From: UBA1715 sp045600045
Lineage (GTDB): Bacteria; Bacteroidota; Bacteroidia; Bacteroidales; UBA1715
DNA length: 19,633 bases
Assembly (NCBI GenBank): GCA_045600045.1
Contig: JAZRXD010000030.1
Span: 1 to 19,633 of the forward strand
Direction: 5' to 3'
Shown: one piece after another, positions 7,836 to 14,140 of the stretch
Layout: each line of letters opens with the position of its first letter
How positions within the stretch are numbered: position 1 is the stretch's first letter
Made by a program: the position numbers and the translations under genes
Notes under the pieces: model-generated
The model's database searches: none
What the model was told of the DNA's origin: nothing
The model's input: only the letters and a program-made list of their open reading frames with translations

Positions 7836-8933
7836 ATGAAACTGACCAACTTATCCATATATCATTATCGAAATATCGATGAATTGTCGTTCGATTGCAA
7901 TGAGACAATCAATTGTTTGGTTGGGAAAAATGGCGTTGGTAAAACTAATATTTTGGATGCGATTTATTATTTGTCGTTTTGTAAAAGCAATGTGTTGACA
8001 AACGATGCCGCCAACATAAAACATGGCGAACAATCGTTCCAAATTCAAGGTTTGTACAATGACGATGACATGTTGTTAAAAGTTTCTTGTTCGTATAATC
8101 AAGCCGACAAATCCAAAATAATTAAATGCAACGATAAAAAATATTTACGCTTTTCCGATCATGTTGGTTTGTTGCCGGTTGTTTTTGTATCGCCAACCGA
8201 TATTTCGTTGGTGAACGAAGGTGGAGCGGAACGGAGAAAATTTCTTGATTCTTTCATTTCGATGTATAACCATGAATATTTCTCTAATTTGTTGATTTAT
8301 AATAAATTGCTTTTGCAACGTAATTCGATGCTGAAACAAGAATCTGGCTTTGATGAAACGTATTTGTCGATTTTGGATGAAAAACTTTCGATTGTTGGCG
8401 CAGCTATTTTTGCCGAACGTAAAAAAGCGGTTGAAATTCTTTCTCAACGGACAAAAGCATTTTATTCAGAAATTTCGAGTGTCGAAGAATGTTCAATTTC
8501 CTATGAATCGCAGTTGGCGAAAGGTGATATGAAGGCTTTGCTGGAGAAAAATATCGAGCGTGATAAAATTTTAACGTACACAACGGTTGGCATTCATAGA
8601 GATGACCTTTCTTTTTGTTTTGAAGATAATCTTATTAAGAATGTTGCTTCGCAAGGGCAAAAGAAATCTTTCTTATTGGCTTTGAAATTTGCTCAATATC
8701 AATTGATTAAAGAATTCAAGAACGGACAAAAACCATTGTTGTTGTTAGATGATTTGTTTGATAAACTTGATAAAGAGCGTACAAAAAATATATTCGATAT
8801 AGTTGAAAGACAAGACTTTGGACAAATTTTCATAACTGATACCGATAAAATACTTTTGAACACGATTTTTGAACAACGAAAAGAATCGGGGGCTTTTTGG
8901 CAAGTGGAAGACGGAACAATCAAAAAGCTGTAG
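7836..8933 (+). CDS. recF: DNA replication and repair protein RecF
   Basis: A 365-aa SMC-like ATPase that, with RecO and RecR, helps load RecA at single-strand gaps. Walker A GKNGVGKT is at residues 30-37 within NCLVGKNGVGKTNILDAIYY. The sequence LPVVFVSPTDISLVNEGGAE and the invariant RRKFLDSF follow. The ABC signature region ASQGQKKSFLLALK is near 271-284 and Walker B LLLLDDLFDKLD near 301-312. It starts 5 nt after the rnz stop, in the same transcript. The common dnaA/dnaN neighbourhood of recF is absent here. Confidence 0.96.
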   Translation: MKLTNLSIYHYRNIDELSFDCNETINCLVGKNGVGKTNILDAIYYLSFCKSNVLTNDAANIKHGEQSFQIQGLYNDDDMLLKVSCSYNQADKSKIIKCNDKKYLRFSDHVGLLPVVFVSPTDISLVNEGGAERRKFLDSFISMYNHEYFSNLLIYNKLLLQRNSMLKQESGFDETYLSILDEKLSIVGAAIFAERKKAVEILSQRTKAFYSEISSVEECSISYESQLAKGDMKALLEKNIERDKILTYTTVGIHRDDLSFCFEDNLIKNVASQGQKKSFLLALKFAQYQLIKEFKNGQKPLLLLDDLFDKLDKERTKNIFDIVERQDFGQIFITDTDKILLNTIFEQRKESGAFWQVEDGTIKKL

Positions 8934-8981
8934 CAAGAGGCGGAAGCCAGGATTACTGTTTTAGGTTTGAAATCAGCCGAA

Positions 8982-9011
8982 GATTTTATGGAACAATTTT
9001 TCCATAAAATC
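8982..9011. other. 11-bp hairpin after recF
   Basis: A perfect stem (8982-8992 with 9001-9011) with an 8-nt loop, about 50 nt after the recF stop. No U-tract follows on either strand, so it is not a canonical intrinsic terminator. It may stabilise the recF mRNA 3' end. Confidence 0.4.
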
Positions 9012-9055
9012 GCAAAAAAAATCGCAAACACTTATTTGTAAAGCATTTGCGATTT
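9011..9055 (-). terminator. Intrinsic terminator of the tRNA-Arg gene
   Basis: On the minus strand, a 10-bp stem (arms 9046-9055 and 9019-9028, AAATCGCAAA paired with TTTGCGATTT) with a 17-nt loop runs straight into an 8-T run. It begins 8 nt after the tRNA 3' end. Confidence 0.75.
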
Positions 9056-9062
9056 GTGAATG

Positions 9063-9137
9063 TGACTCCGGAGGGGTTCGAACCCCCAATCTCCTGATCC
9101 GTAGTCAGGGGCATTAATCCAATTGTGCTACGGAGCC
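9063..9137 (-). tRNA. tRNA-Arg (anticodon ACG)
   Basis: A full cloverleaf on the minus strand, 75 nt. The acceptor arm is GGCTCCG with CGGAGTC (one G-U pair), discriminator A. The anticodon stem is CCTGA/TCAGG around loop CTACGGA, giving anticodon ACG (A34 normally edited to inosine, reading CGU, CGC and CGA). The T arm is GGGGG-TTCGAAC-CCCTC. The D stem is weaker, as is common. CCA is not encoded. No integrated element is attached to its 3' end. Confidence 0.95.
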
Positions 9138-9154
9138 TTGTGAAAATCACGGTG

Positions 9155-9162
9155 CAAATATA
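9155..9162 (-). promoter_or_regulatory. tRNA-Arg promoter -7 box
   Basis: TATATTTG on the minus strand, 17 nt upstream of the mature tRNA 5' end, with a TTG (complement of 9180-9182) 17 nt further upstream at -33 position. This is one of the best promoter matches in the window. Confidence 0.7.
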
Positions 9163-9270
9163 GTCTTTTTTTTTACGTGCAATAGTTTTAAGGGATTTTT
9201 TTCTGTTCATTTTTTCTTTAAAATCGGGATTATTCTTAATTTTACGTGATTTAGGCAATTTTTTATTTTT

Positions 9271-10107
9271 ATGTTGGACAAAAAAGAGCAAAATATGAAG
9301 TTGACGCCGGAGCAAGGAAAAATCAATGCTTTGGAAAAACAACTGCGTATTTTGCAGGTTAAAATTGCCCAGCAGCATAAACAAATTTTAGCCGAAAAAC
9401 AGAAATGTGTTGATTTGCTGCAAAATGTGCTTCCCGATGAAATTTTTCGTGAATTATTGAAAAATGGGAAGGTTGTTCCCCAAAACTATACAAATGTCAC
9501 GGTGATGTTTACCGATTTTGTTGGTTTTACGTCGATGTGCGAAAAATTTGAGTTGAATAAACTCATTCAGGAATTGGATCTTCATTTTTCCAAGTTCGAC
9601 GACATTTGTGAGAAACATTATTTGGAAAAAATAAAAACGATTGGCGATTCGTATATGTGCGCCGGAGGAATGCCAATTAGAAACCATAGCCATGCGTTCG
9701 ACGCTATATTGGCAGCAATGGACATTATTGATTATATTGACAAGGTGAACAAGGAAAAAGCAAAAAATGGCGAAGAATTGTGGCAAATACGTATAGGAAT
9801 CCATTCGGGTTCGGTTATTGCCGGCGTGGTCGGGAAGAAAAAATTCTTGTATGATATTTGGGGCGATACGGTGAACGTGGCGAGTAGAATGGAAGTAGGA
9901 TGCGAGGTGGGAAAAATCAACATTTCGGGCACTACCTACGAATTGGTGAAGGATTATTTTAAATGCACTCATCGTGGAAAAATGCCGGTCAAACACAAAA
10001 ACGATATCGATATGTATTTTGTAGATGGATTTTTACCGCAATATTCTATAGATTCTAAAGGTAAAAAGCCAAATAAAAAGTTTAAACTTGCAATTGGAAA
10101 ATTATAA
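9271..10107 (+). CDS. Class III nucleotidyl cyclase, predicted adenylate cyclase
   Basis: A 278-aa soluble protein: a short coiled coil (about residues 15-50), the LLQNVLPDEIF linker typical of class III cyclases, then one catalytic domain. By alignment from memory, both metal-binding aspartates are present (D82 in MFTDFVGFT, D126 in TIGDSY). The residues choosing adenine are Lys and Asp (K122 in KIKTIGD, D195 in LYDIWGD), and the transition-state pair Asn/Arg is there (N202, R206 in VNVASRM). The expected product is therefore cAMP from a homodimer. No transmembrane segment, GAF, CHASE or receiver domain is seen, so the signal it senses is unknown. The start may be ATG 9271 or ATG 9295. The secreted thioredoxin-like gene starts 27 nt downstream and may be co-transcribed. 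Confidence 0.92.
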   Translation: MLDKKEQNMKLTPEQGKINALEKQLRILQVKIAQQHKQILAEKQKCVDLLQNVLPDEIFRELLKNGKVVPQNYTNVTVMFTDFVGFTSMCEKFELNKLIQELDLHFSKFDDICEKHYLEKIKTIGDSYMCAGGMPIRNHSHAFDAILAAMDIIDYIDKVNKEKAKNGEELWQIRIGIHSGSVIAGVVGKKKFLYDIWGDTVNVASRMEVGCEVGKINISGTTYELVKDYFKCTHRGKMPVKHKNDIDMYFVDGFLPQYSIDSKGKKPNKKFKLAIGKL

Positions 10108-10134
10108 TTTTCAAAAGTATTTAATTGATTGGTT

Positions 10135-10641
10135 ATGAAGAAAATAGGTTTAATAAGTGCAATATTGTTATTTGCCGTTTCGGCTTTTTCGCAAATAAAC
10201 TGGATTCCATTTGAAAAAGCTGTTGAATTATCGAATCAAGATGGAAAACCGATACTTGTTGATGTATACACCGATTGGTGCGGATGGTGCAAACGTCTTG
10301 ATGCGACAACGTATAAAGATAGTGCCGTGGTTGAATATATCAACGCAAAATTCCACGCAGTGAAAATGAACGCCGAAGGTATCGAAAAAATCACGTATCG
10401 CGATTCTGTTTACACGAATAGCGGGAAAACCCACGATTTGGCGGTTAAGTTGCTGCAAGGAAAAATGAGCTATCCAACAACGATATATATGGTTGAAAAA
10501 TACAATATGATAGCACCGATACCAGGTTATGTTACCCGTGAAACAATCCAACCTTATTTGTTTTATTTTGGCGAACACGTGTATGAGTTGAACAATACAT
10601 GGGAAAGTTTCATGAAAGGTTTTACGGTTCCTCGTTTTTAG
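10135..10641 (+). CDS. Secreted thioredoxin-fold protein with CGWC motif
   Basis: A 168-aa protein from ATG 10135 (MKKIGLI); a TTG two codons earlier opens the same frame but is less likely. An N-terminal signal peptide (hydrophobic to about residue 17, then AFSQ) sends it to the periplasm. The thioredoxin-like domain has VDVYTDWCGWCKRLDATTY, redox cysteines C49 and C52. The cis-proline region is SYPTTIYM. It resembles the thioredoxin_7/DUF255-like group of disulfide reductases rather than cytoplasmic TrxA. The substrate is unknown. A 70-residue C-terminal part after the active site contains no second domain that I recognise. Confidence 0.85.
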   Translation: MKKIGLISAILLFAVSAFSQINWIPFEKAVELSNQDGKPILVDVYTDWCGWCKRLDATTYKDSAVVEYINAKFHAVKMNAEGIEKITYRDSVYTNSGKTHDLAVKLLQGKMSYPTTIYMVEKYNMIAPIPGYVTRETIQPYLFYFGEHVYELNNTWESFMKGFTVPRF

Positions 10642-10652
10642 GTTTGTTTTTG

Positions 10653-10660
10653 TACATTTG
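10653..10660 (+). promoter_or_regulatory. Exonuclease gene promoter -7 box
   Basis: TACATTTG matches TAnnTTTG and overlaps the TTG at 10658 that opens the exonuclease frame. The real start is therefore the ATG ATG at 10682/10685. Confidence 0.6.
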
Positions 10661-10681
10661 TGGTATAAAAACAAACAAATT

Positions 10682-11416
10682 ATGATGAACACCACAATTT
10701 CCGGTATTGACATTACCAAAATTTTATTTCTCGACATAGAGACGGTTCCGCAGCACCCGTCGTTGTCGGAATTGTCGGAAGAAGAGCAGTTTTTCTGGCA
10801 AAAAAAAGCCTTGCGTTTGTACGAAGAAGGAATGAGCGACGAAGATTTGTACCAAAAAGCAGGGATTTTTGCTGAATTTGGCAAAATAATCTGTATTTCG
10901 GTTGCCTTTGTCCGTCCGAAAGACGGTGCGTTTGAAATGCGTGTGCGGTCGTTTGCTGGCGACGACGAGCGTAAGATTTTGTCCGATTTTATGGATTTGG
11001 TCAACAAATATTACAGCTCAAAAAAAATCTATTTCTGTGCCCACAATGGTAAGGAATTCGATTTCCCGTTTATTGCCCGCCGTGCGTTGATTAACGGCAT
11101 ACAAGTACCGCTCACGCTTGATTCTCGCGGACAAAAGCCGTGGGAAGTGCAACATCTTGACACGTTGGATTTGTGGCGGTTCGGCGATTACAAAAACTAC
11201 ACTTCGTTGGCATTGTTGGCACACGTGTTTGGCATTCCCACGCCCAAAGACGATATTGATGGCTCGCAGGTGTGCAATGTGTATTGGAAAGACAACGATT
11301 TGCAACGCATAGTTACGTATTGCCAAAAAGACGTAATTACGGTTGTGCAACTGTTTTGCAAATACCGTTGCCAAGACCTGATTCCCGAAGAAAACATTGT
11401 GATTGTAACAGATTGA
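10682..11416 (+). CDS. Predicted 3'-5' exonuclease, DEDDy/PolB-exonuclease-like
   Basis: A 244-aa stand-alone ribonuclease-H-like exonuclease. ExoI is FLDIET (D18, E20), ExoII is AHNGKEFDFPFIARR, and ExoIII is YCQKDV, giving the DEDDy set. It fits the predicted 3'-5' exonuclease group related to the proofreading domain of family B polymerases. It probably trims DNA 3' ends, though RNA cannot be excluded. No polymerase domain is attached. The start is ATG 10682 or 10685, decided by the promoter lying over the upstream in-frame TTG. Confidence 0.88.
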   Translation: MMNTTISGIDITKILFLDIETVPQHPSLSELSEEEQFFWQKKALRLYEEGMSDEDLYQKAGIFAEFGKIICISVAFVRPKDGAFEMRVRSFAGDDERKILSDFMDLVNKYYSSKKIYFCAHNGKEFDFPFIARRALINGIQVPLTLDSRGQKPWEVQHLDTLDLWRFGDYKNYTSLALLAHVFGIPTPKDDIDGSQVCNVYWKDNDLQRIVTYCQKDVITVVQLFCKYRCQDLIPEENIVIVTD

Positions 11417-11435
11417 TTTTTTACCGAAAAAAATC

Positions 11436-11443
11436 TATATTTG
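11436..11443 (+). promoter_or_regulatory. Promoter -7 box ahead of the structured non-coding stretch
   Basis: TATATTTG, an exact consensus match, with TTG at 11413-11415 20 nt upstream. It would start an RNA near 11450. The next supported gene starts at 11766, so about 315 nt of non-coding RNA comes first. Confidence 0.6.
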
Positions 11444-11525
11444 GAGTGAATAAACTTTTAAATTTTTGCCTATGAAGTAATTGCATATTAGCACAATAAA
11501 ATATTGAAAGCGTTTTGTTGAAATC

Positions 11526-11652
11526 TTGAGTTTTCGAAAACTGGACACTTTTGGAAATTCTACCAAGATGAAGGCATTGTCGTTCACGTTATGCGTGGAC
11601 TCGATGTTTGTATTTGGTAGAATAGGTAGTCCAGAAATCCTCGAAAACTCAA
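11526..11652. ncRNA. Long bulged hairpin element, candidate structured RNA or mobile palindrome
   Basis: This 127-nt stretch folds on itself with about 44 base pairs. From the base: 11526-11537 with 11641-11652 (12 bp, perfect, TTGAGTTTTCGA); 11541-11546 with 11629-11634 (CTGGAC/GTCCAG); 11547-11550 with 11624-11627 past a bulged A; 11557-11566 with 11614-11623 (10 bp, perfect) past a 6-nt bulge on the left side; 11575-11579 with 11602-11606; 11582-11588 with 11594-11600 closing on loop TTATG. Such depth is hard to get by chance. It could be a small RNA, a leader regulating the downstream gene, or a palindromic mobile repeat. It does not match tRNA, tmRNA, RNase P or a riboswitch I recognise. 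Strand is unproven; the promoter at 11436 favours plus. Confidence 0.55.
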
Positions 11653-11765
11653 ATATGACAATTTACGAGTACCACGCTTTTTTTATGTGCATACTCCAAC
11701 CTTGGTACTCCGACGCGTGCCGAAAGTCGGTGAAAAAGAAGTAGGCGAAATATAATACTAAAAAT
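11653..11765. other. Remainder of the gene-free stretch, with smaller hairpins
   Basis: Gene-free region 11417-11765 is 349 nt; besides the promoter and large hairpin it holds this part. GAGTACCA (11667-11674) pairs with TGGTACTC (11703-11710), and CCGAC (11710-11714) with GTCGG (11726-11730). A 7-T run at 11678-11684 follows CCACGC (11672-11677), which can alternatively pair with GCGTGG at 11593-11598 inside the large hairpin. An open frame across 11526-11744 exists but looks non-coding. No second promoter is visible before the gene at 11766. Confidence 0.4.
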
Positions 11766-12209
11766 ATGATTAATTTTGAAGAAAAAGACTTGGCTTCAGG
11801 TGAAGTTTTTCTTATTAAAAATTCTTTTTGTGTAGTAACAAACAAAAGAGCAATTATAACAAACAAAAGAGCAATTATAAATGAAGGAAAAACTGAAACT
11901 ACTATCTACTTAAAGAATATATCTGCTATAAAACATTTAAAGCAAGGTTTTGGTTTACTCGCAATTCTACTTATTGTAATAGGTTTAATTCTTTTTTTAT
12001 ATGGTATATCTGGTGAAGATGCATTTCTTCTATTATTTGGTTTCACTATTCCTATTTTAGGTGCAATAATAGGTTTTAGACATCGAAAGAATTGCATCGG
12101 TATATTTTCTTCTGGTAATAAAGTTGAGATTACTTCTAATGGATATATTGATTCTAAAGAAATAGAAGAATTCATCAATTGTTTAAAAATGGCAACAGCA
12201 GAGTTATAA
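11766..12209 (+). CDS. Small PH-like membrane protein
   Basis: A 147-aa protein not assigned to a named family. The first about 55 residues look like a bacterial pleckstrin-homology-like fold (FCVVTNKRAII then TTIYLKNISAIKHLKQG). Two hydrophobic segments follow (about residues 60-80 and 87-100), then a short cytosolic-type tail (IGIFSSGNKVEITSNGYIDSKEIEEFINCLK) that would complete the fold. A similar layout occurs in small bPH-domain membrane proteins of unknown function. Residues TNKRAII occur twice in tandem from an exact 21-bp duplication. Codon use is more A/T-biased (AGA, ATA) than in the neighbouring housekeeping genes, which suggests an accessory gene. Confidence 0.7.
   Translation: MINFEEKDLASGEVFLIKNSFCVVTNKRAIITNKRAIINEGKTETTIYLKNISAIKHLKQGFGLLAILLIVIGLILFLYGISGEDAFLLLFGFTIPILGAIIGFRHRKNCIGIFSSGNKVEITSNGYIDSKEIEEFINCLKMATAEL
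11837..11878 (+). repeat. Exact 21-bp tandem duplication inside the PH-like gene
   Basis: 11837-11857 and 11858-11878 are identical. Being 21 bp, the repeat adds exactly seven residues (TNKRAII) and keeps the frame. It lies in the strand that normally carries the single VTNKRAII-type motif. Confidence 0.9.
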
Positions 12210-12221
12210 GAATTTTTAAGT

Positions 12222-12259
12222 AAAAAAGTCCGTTAAACACTGCCTAACGGACTTTTTTT
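12222..12259 (+). terminator. Terminator after the PH-like gene
   Basis: A 14-bp stem: AAAAAAGTCCGTTA at 12222-12235 pairs with 12245-12258, around a 9-nt loop, and ends in seven T (12253-12259). It lies 12 nt after the PH-like gene stop and separates it from the next promoter. Confidence 0.9.
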
Positions 12260-12268
12260 GATTTCCCA

Positions 12269-12299
12269 TTTTGTTGATTATGTCAATTTTATATATTTG
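12269..12299 (+). promoter_or_regulatory. Promoter of the 52-aa/DUF6169-like pair
   Basis: The -7 box TATATTTG is at 12292-12299 and TTTTG at 12269-12273 is 18 nt upstream, one of the clearest two-part promoters here. The expected leader before the ATG at 12317 is about 10 nt. Confidence 0.7.
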
Positions 12300-12316
12300 C
12301 ACAAATCACATACATA

Positions 12317-12475
12317 ATGGGCAAATTTAAAACATACAAAACAAGAGAAGAGGCTGCCGAAGCCTTTCGACAGGCAATTGCATTGCGTTCAAAGTGGGAA
12401 TATGCAATTGAACACAATTTATCTTTAGAAGAAATGAAGAAAATGGGCGTTGTTCCGTTGCGAGTTGGAAAATGA
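12317..12475 (+). CDS. 52-aa basic helical protein paired with the DUF6169-like gene
   Basis: A short gene: MGKFKTYKTREEAAEAFRQA at the start, then charged helix-forming sequence, ending GVVPLRVGK. It has 52 residues, is lysine- and arginine-rich, and has no membrane segment or cysteine. Support comes from its own promoter 18 nt upstream and its stop overlapping the next ATG (ATGA at 12472-12475). I do not recognise a family. Given the pairing, it might be a small DNA-binding or partner protein for its neighbour; that is inference. Confidence 0.7.
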   Translation: MGKFKTYKTREEAAEAFRQAIALRSKWEYAIEHNLSLEEMKKMGVVPLRVGK

Positions 12476-12972
12476 AAATTCAACTCTCAGCTTCTAAGAT
12501 AAACCAAACTGCTCCATACAAAGTTTATTTTTGTTCAGACACTTCGTTCAATTTTAAGTCAGATAATGGCTCTGAATTTCAAATTGGATTTTCTGAGGAT
12601 TTTATGATTTCGGAATCTGGAGTGTACCAATTTTATATCCAAAATAAGACGAAAACGCCCTCGTTAAGAGATATAAAATTAAAAGAAACGATTATTGCTG
12701 TATTTGAGCATTTTTTTGAGGATAAAAATCGTGTTGCAGTTTACATCTGCGATTCAATGGATGGCAAGCAACAGGTGAGAAATCGTTTGTTTCAGATGTG
12801 GTTTAATTTTTATTCGGGAAAAGAAAAATACACACTCAAAACAGCATCAATTGATTTTGATGGTATATCGTATTATTCGGCATTACTAATTCGTGTAGAT
12901 AATGATAATTACGATACCTATCTGCATCTTTTTCAGGATTTTGTGTCAAGGTTGTCGGAGAAATATCAATGA
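12472..12972 (+). CDS. DUF6169-like protein
   Basis: A 166-aa cytosolic protein resembling, from memory, the Bacteroidetes family DUF6169. Shared-looking features are the FKSDNGSEFQIGFSEDF region, GVYQFYIQNK, LKETIIAVFEHFF, the core AVYICDSMDGKQQVRNRLF and a following MWFNFY. Function is unknown. It overlaps the 52-aa gene by 4 nt and is probably co-translated with it. The pair is monocistronic otherwise, between a terminator and a gene-free stretch of about 150 nt before aguA. No catalytic motif is evident. Confidence 0.7.
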   Translation: MKIQLSASKINQTAPYKVYFCSDTSFNFKSDNGSEFQIGFSEDFMISESGVYQFYIQNKTKTPSLRDIKLKETIIAVFEHFFEDKNRVAVYICDSMDGKQQVRNRLFQMWFNFYSGKEKYTLKTASIDFDGISYYSALLIRVDNDNYDTYLHLFQDFVSRLSEKYQ

Positions 12973-13068
12973 TTAATGATTTATACAAATCATGTGTTGT
13001 TTATAGTTGTTTTTTTGTAAAAAAATCGAAATTATGCACTTTAATCGTGTAAAAACTTTTCTTTGTCG

Positions 13069-13092
13069 TTAATCACTAAACATTAATCACTA
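13069..13092. repeat. Direct repeat TTAATCACTA upstream of aguA
   Basis: Two exact 10-bp copies with a 14-bp period, ending 5 bp before the -7 box. This is a possible regulator site, or a chance repeat in AT-rich DNA. Confidence 0.45.
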
Positions 13093-13097
13093 TTTCT

Positions 13098-13105
13098 TAC
13101 TTTTG
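13098..13105 (+). promoter_or_regulatory. aguAB promoter -7 box
   Basis: TACTTTTG, matching TAnnTTTG, 18 nt upstream of the aguA ATG. A 10-bp direct repeat TTAATCACTA at 13069-13078 and 13083-13092 lies just upstream, where -33 contacts or a regulator would bind. Confidence 0.6.
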
Positions 13106-13123
13106 CCAACAAATTGATAGAAT

Positions 13124-14140
13124 ATGAAACGATTGCCGGCAGAATGGGAACTACAAGATTGTGTGCAGCTTACGTGGCCACATCGCAGTACGGATTTTGC
13201 TCCGGTATATGACCGTGCTGTTGCTTGTTTTGTAAATATAGCACGGGAAATTAGTAAACGGCAAAAACTGCTGATTGCCTGCAAATCAAAACAAATTGCT
13301 ATTCAAGAACTTGGGAATGTGTTGAATGAAAATATAACATTCGTCGAAGTTGACACGAATGACGTATGGGCAAGGGATCATGGAGCAATCACGGTTTACG
13401 AAGATGACAAGCCGTTTTTATATGATTTCACGTTCAATGGTTGGGGCAAAAAATTTCCTGCAGAAAAAGACAATGCAATAACAAAATCATTGTTTCAATC
13501 TGGATTTTTTGCTTCGGCAAACTATCGTAATTTGTCTGAATTTGTATTGGAAGGCGGTTCTATCGAAAGTGACGGGAAAGGTGTGTTGTTGACTACAGAA
13601 TCATGTTTGTTGAGCAAATTCCGTAATCCGCAGTTTTCTAAATCTGAAATTGAGGATTTTTTGAAATCAACATGTAATTTGAAGAAAATTTTGTGGCTTT
13701 CACATGGAGAATTGGCTGGCGATGATACCGATGGCCATATAGATACTTTAGCTCGTTTGGTTGACGAAAATACGATTGTATATGTTTGTTGTAATGATGC
13801 AGATGATATGCATTATGGTGGTTTGCAGGCAATGAAACAAGAATTGGAAGCATTTACGACTATCGATGGGAAACCATATACATTGATTCCGTTGCCAATG
13901 ACTCCACCGACTTTTGATGAAGATGGAAATAGAATTCCGGCAACGTATGCGAATTTTTTGATAATGAATTCAGCTGTTTTATTGCCAATTTATAATTGCG
14001 AAACGGATAAACAAGCGATAGAAATTTTACAAAATGTATTTCCCTCAAAAGAAATAGTTCCTATTGATTGTTCTGTGTTAATTTTACAGCATGGTTCTTT
14101 GCATTGCGTAACAATGCAGTATCCTCATGGTGTTTTATAG
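13124..14140 (+). CDS. aguA: Agmatine deiminase
   Basis: A 338-aa enzyme of the peptidyl-arginine-deiminase fold (PPAD family) that converts agmatine to N-carbamoylputrescine and ammonia. Visible hallmarks are the N-terminal MKRLPAEWELQDCVQLTWPH, DTNDVWARDHGAITV, FNGWGKKF, FVLEGGSIESDGKG, GDDTDGHIDTLAR with the catalytic His/Asp, and HGSLHCVTMQYPHG with catalytic cysteine C328. Length is normal. The gene is directly followed by aguB with no gap, forming the two-step agmatine to putrescine route. The arginine decarboxylase that makes agmatine is not in the window. Confidence 0.96.
   Translation: MKRLPAEWELQDCVQLTWPHRSTDFAPVYDRAVACFVNIAREISKRQKLLIACKSKQIAIQELGNVLNENITFVEVDTNDVWARDHGAITVYEDDKPFLYDFTFNGWGKKFPAEKDNAITKSLFQSGFFASANYRNLSEFVLEGGSIESDGKGVLLTTESCLLSKFRNPQFSKSEIEDFLKSTCNLKKILWLSHGELAGDDTDGHIDTLARLVDENTIVYVCCNDADDMHYGGLQAMKQELEAFTTIDGKPYTLIPLPMTPPTFDEDGNRIPATYANFLIMNSAVLLPIYNCETDKQAIEILQNVFPSKEIVPIDCSVLILQHGSLHCVTMQYPHGVL

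Noticed and set aside
8934..9041. 35-codon in-frame extension after the recF stop codon
   Set aside because: RecF is complete at its usual end (VEDGTIKKL). The downstream frame overlaps hairpins and the tRNA terminator, so readthrough is not supported.
9063..9137. tRNA-Arg as an integration site for a mobile element
   Set aside because: No integrase gene or duplicated tRNA 3' end is visible nearby.
9454..9996. 180-codon minus-strand frame opposite the cyclase
   Set aside because: It lies entirely within the conserved catalytic domain of the cyclase on the other strand and has no recognisable motif.
10228..11007. 259-codon open frame on the minus strand opposite the thioredoxin-like and exonuclease genes
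   Set aside because: It runs antisense to two genes with clear family motifs and spans their intergenic promoter. Its translation shows no domain and looks like mirrored codons.
11526..11652. Integron attC site or retron ncRNA
   Set aside because: No RYYYAAC/GTTRRRY core boxes and no integrase; no reverse transcriptase gene nearby. The bulged fold alone is not enough for either name.
11526..11744. 72-codon frame across the structured element
   Set aside because: It opens with TTG exactly at the hairpin base and its codons are dictated by the inverted repeats. The translation has no domain. Its end (FFMCILQPWYSDACRKS) only vaguely recalls a GIY-YIG start, too weak to call a remnant.
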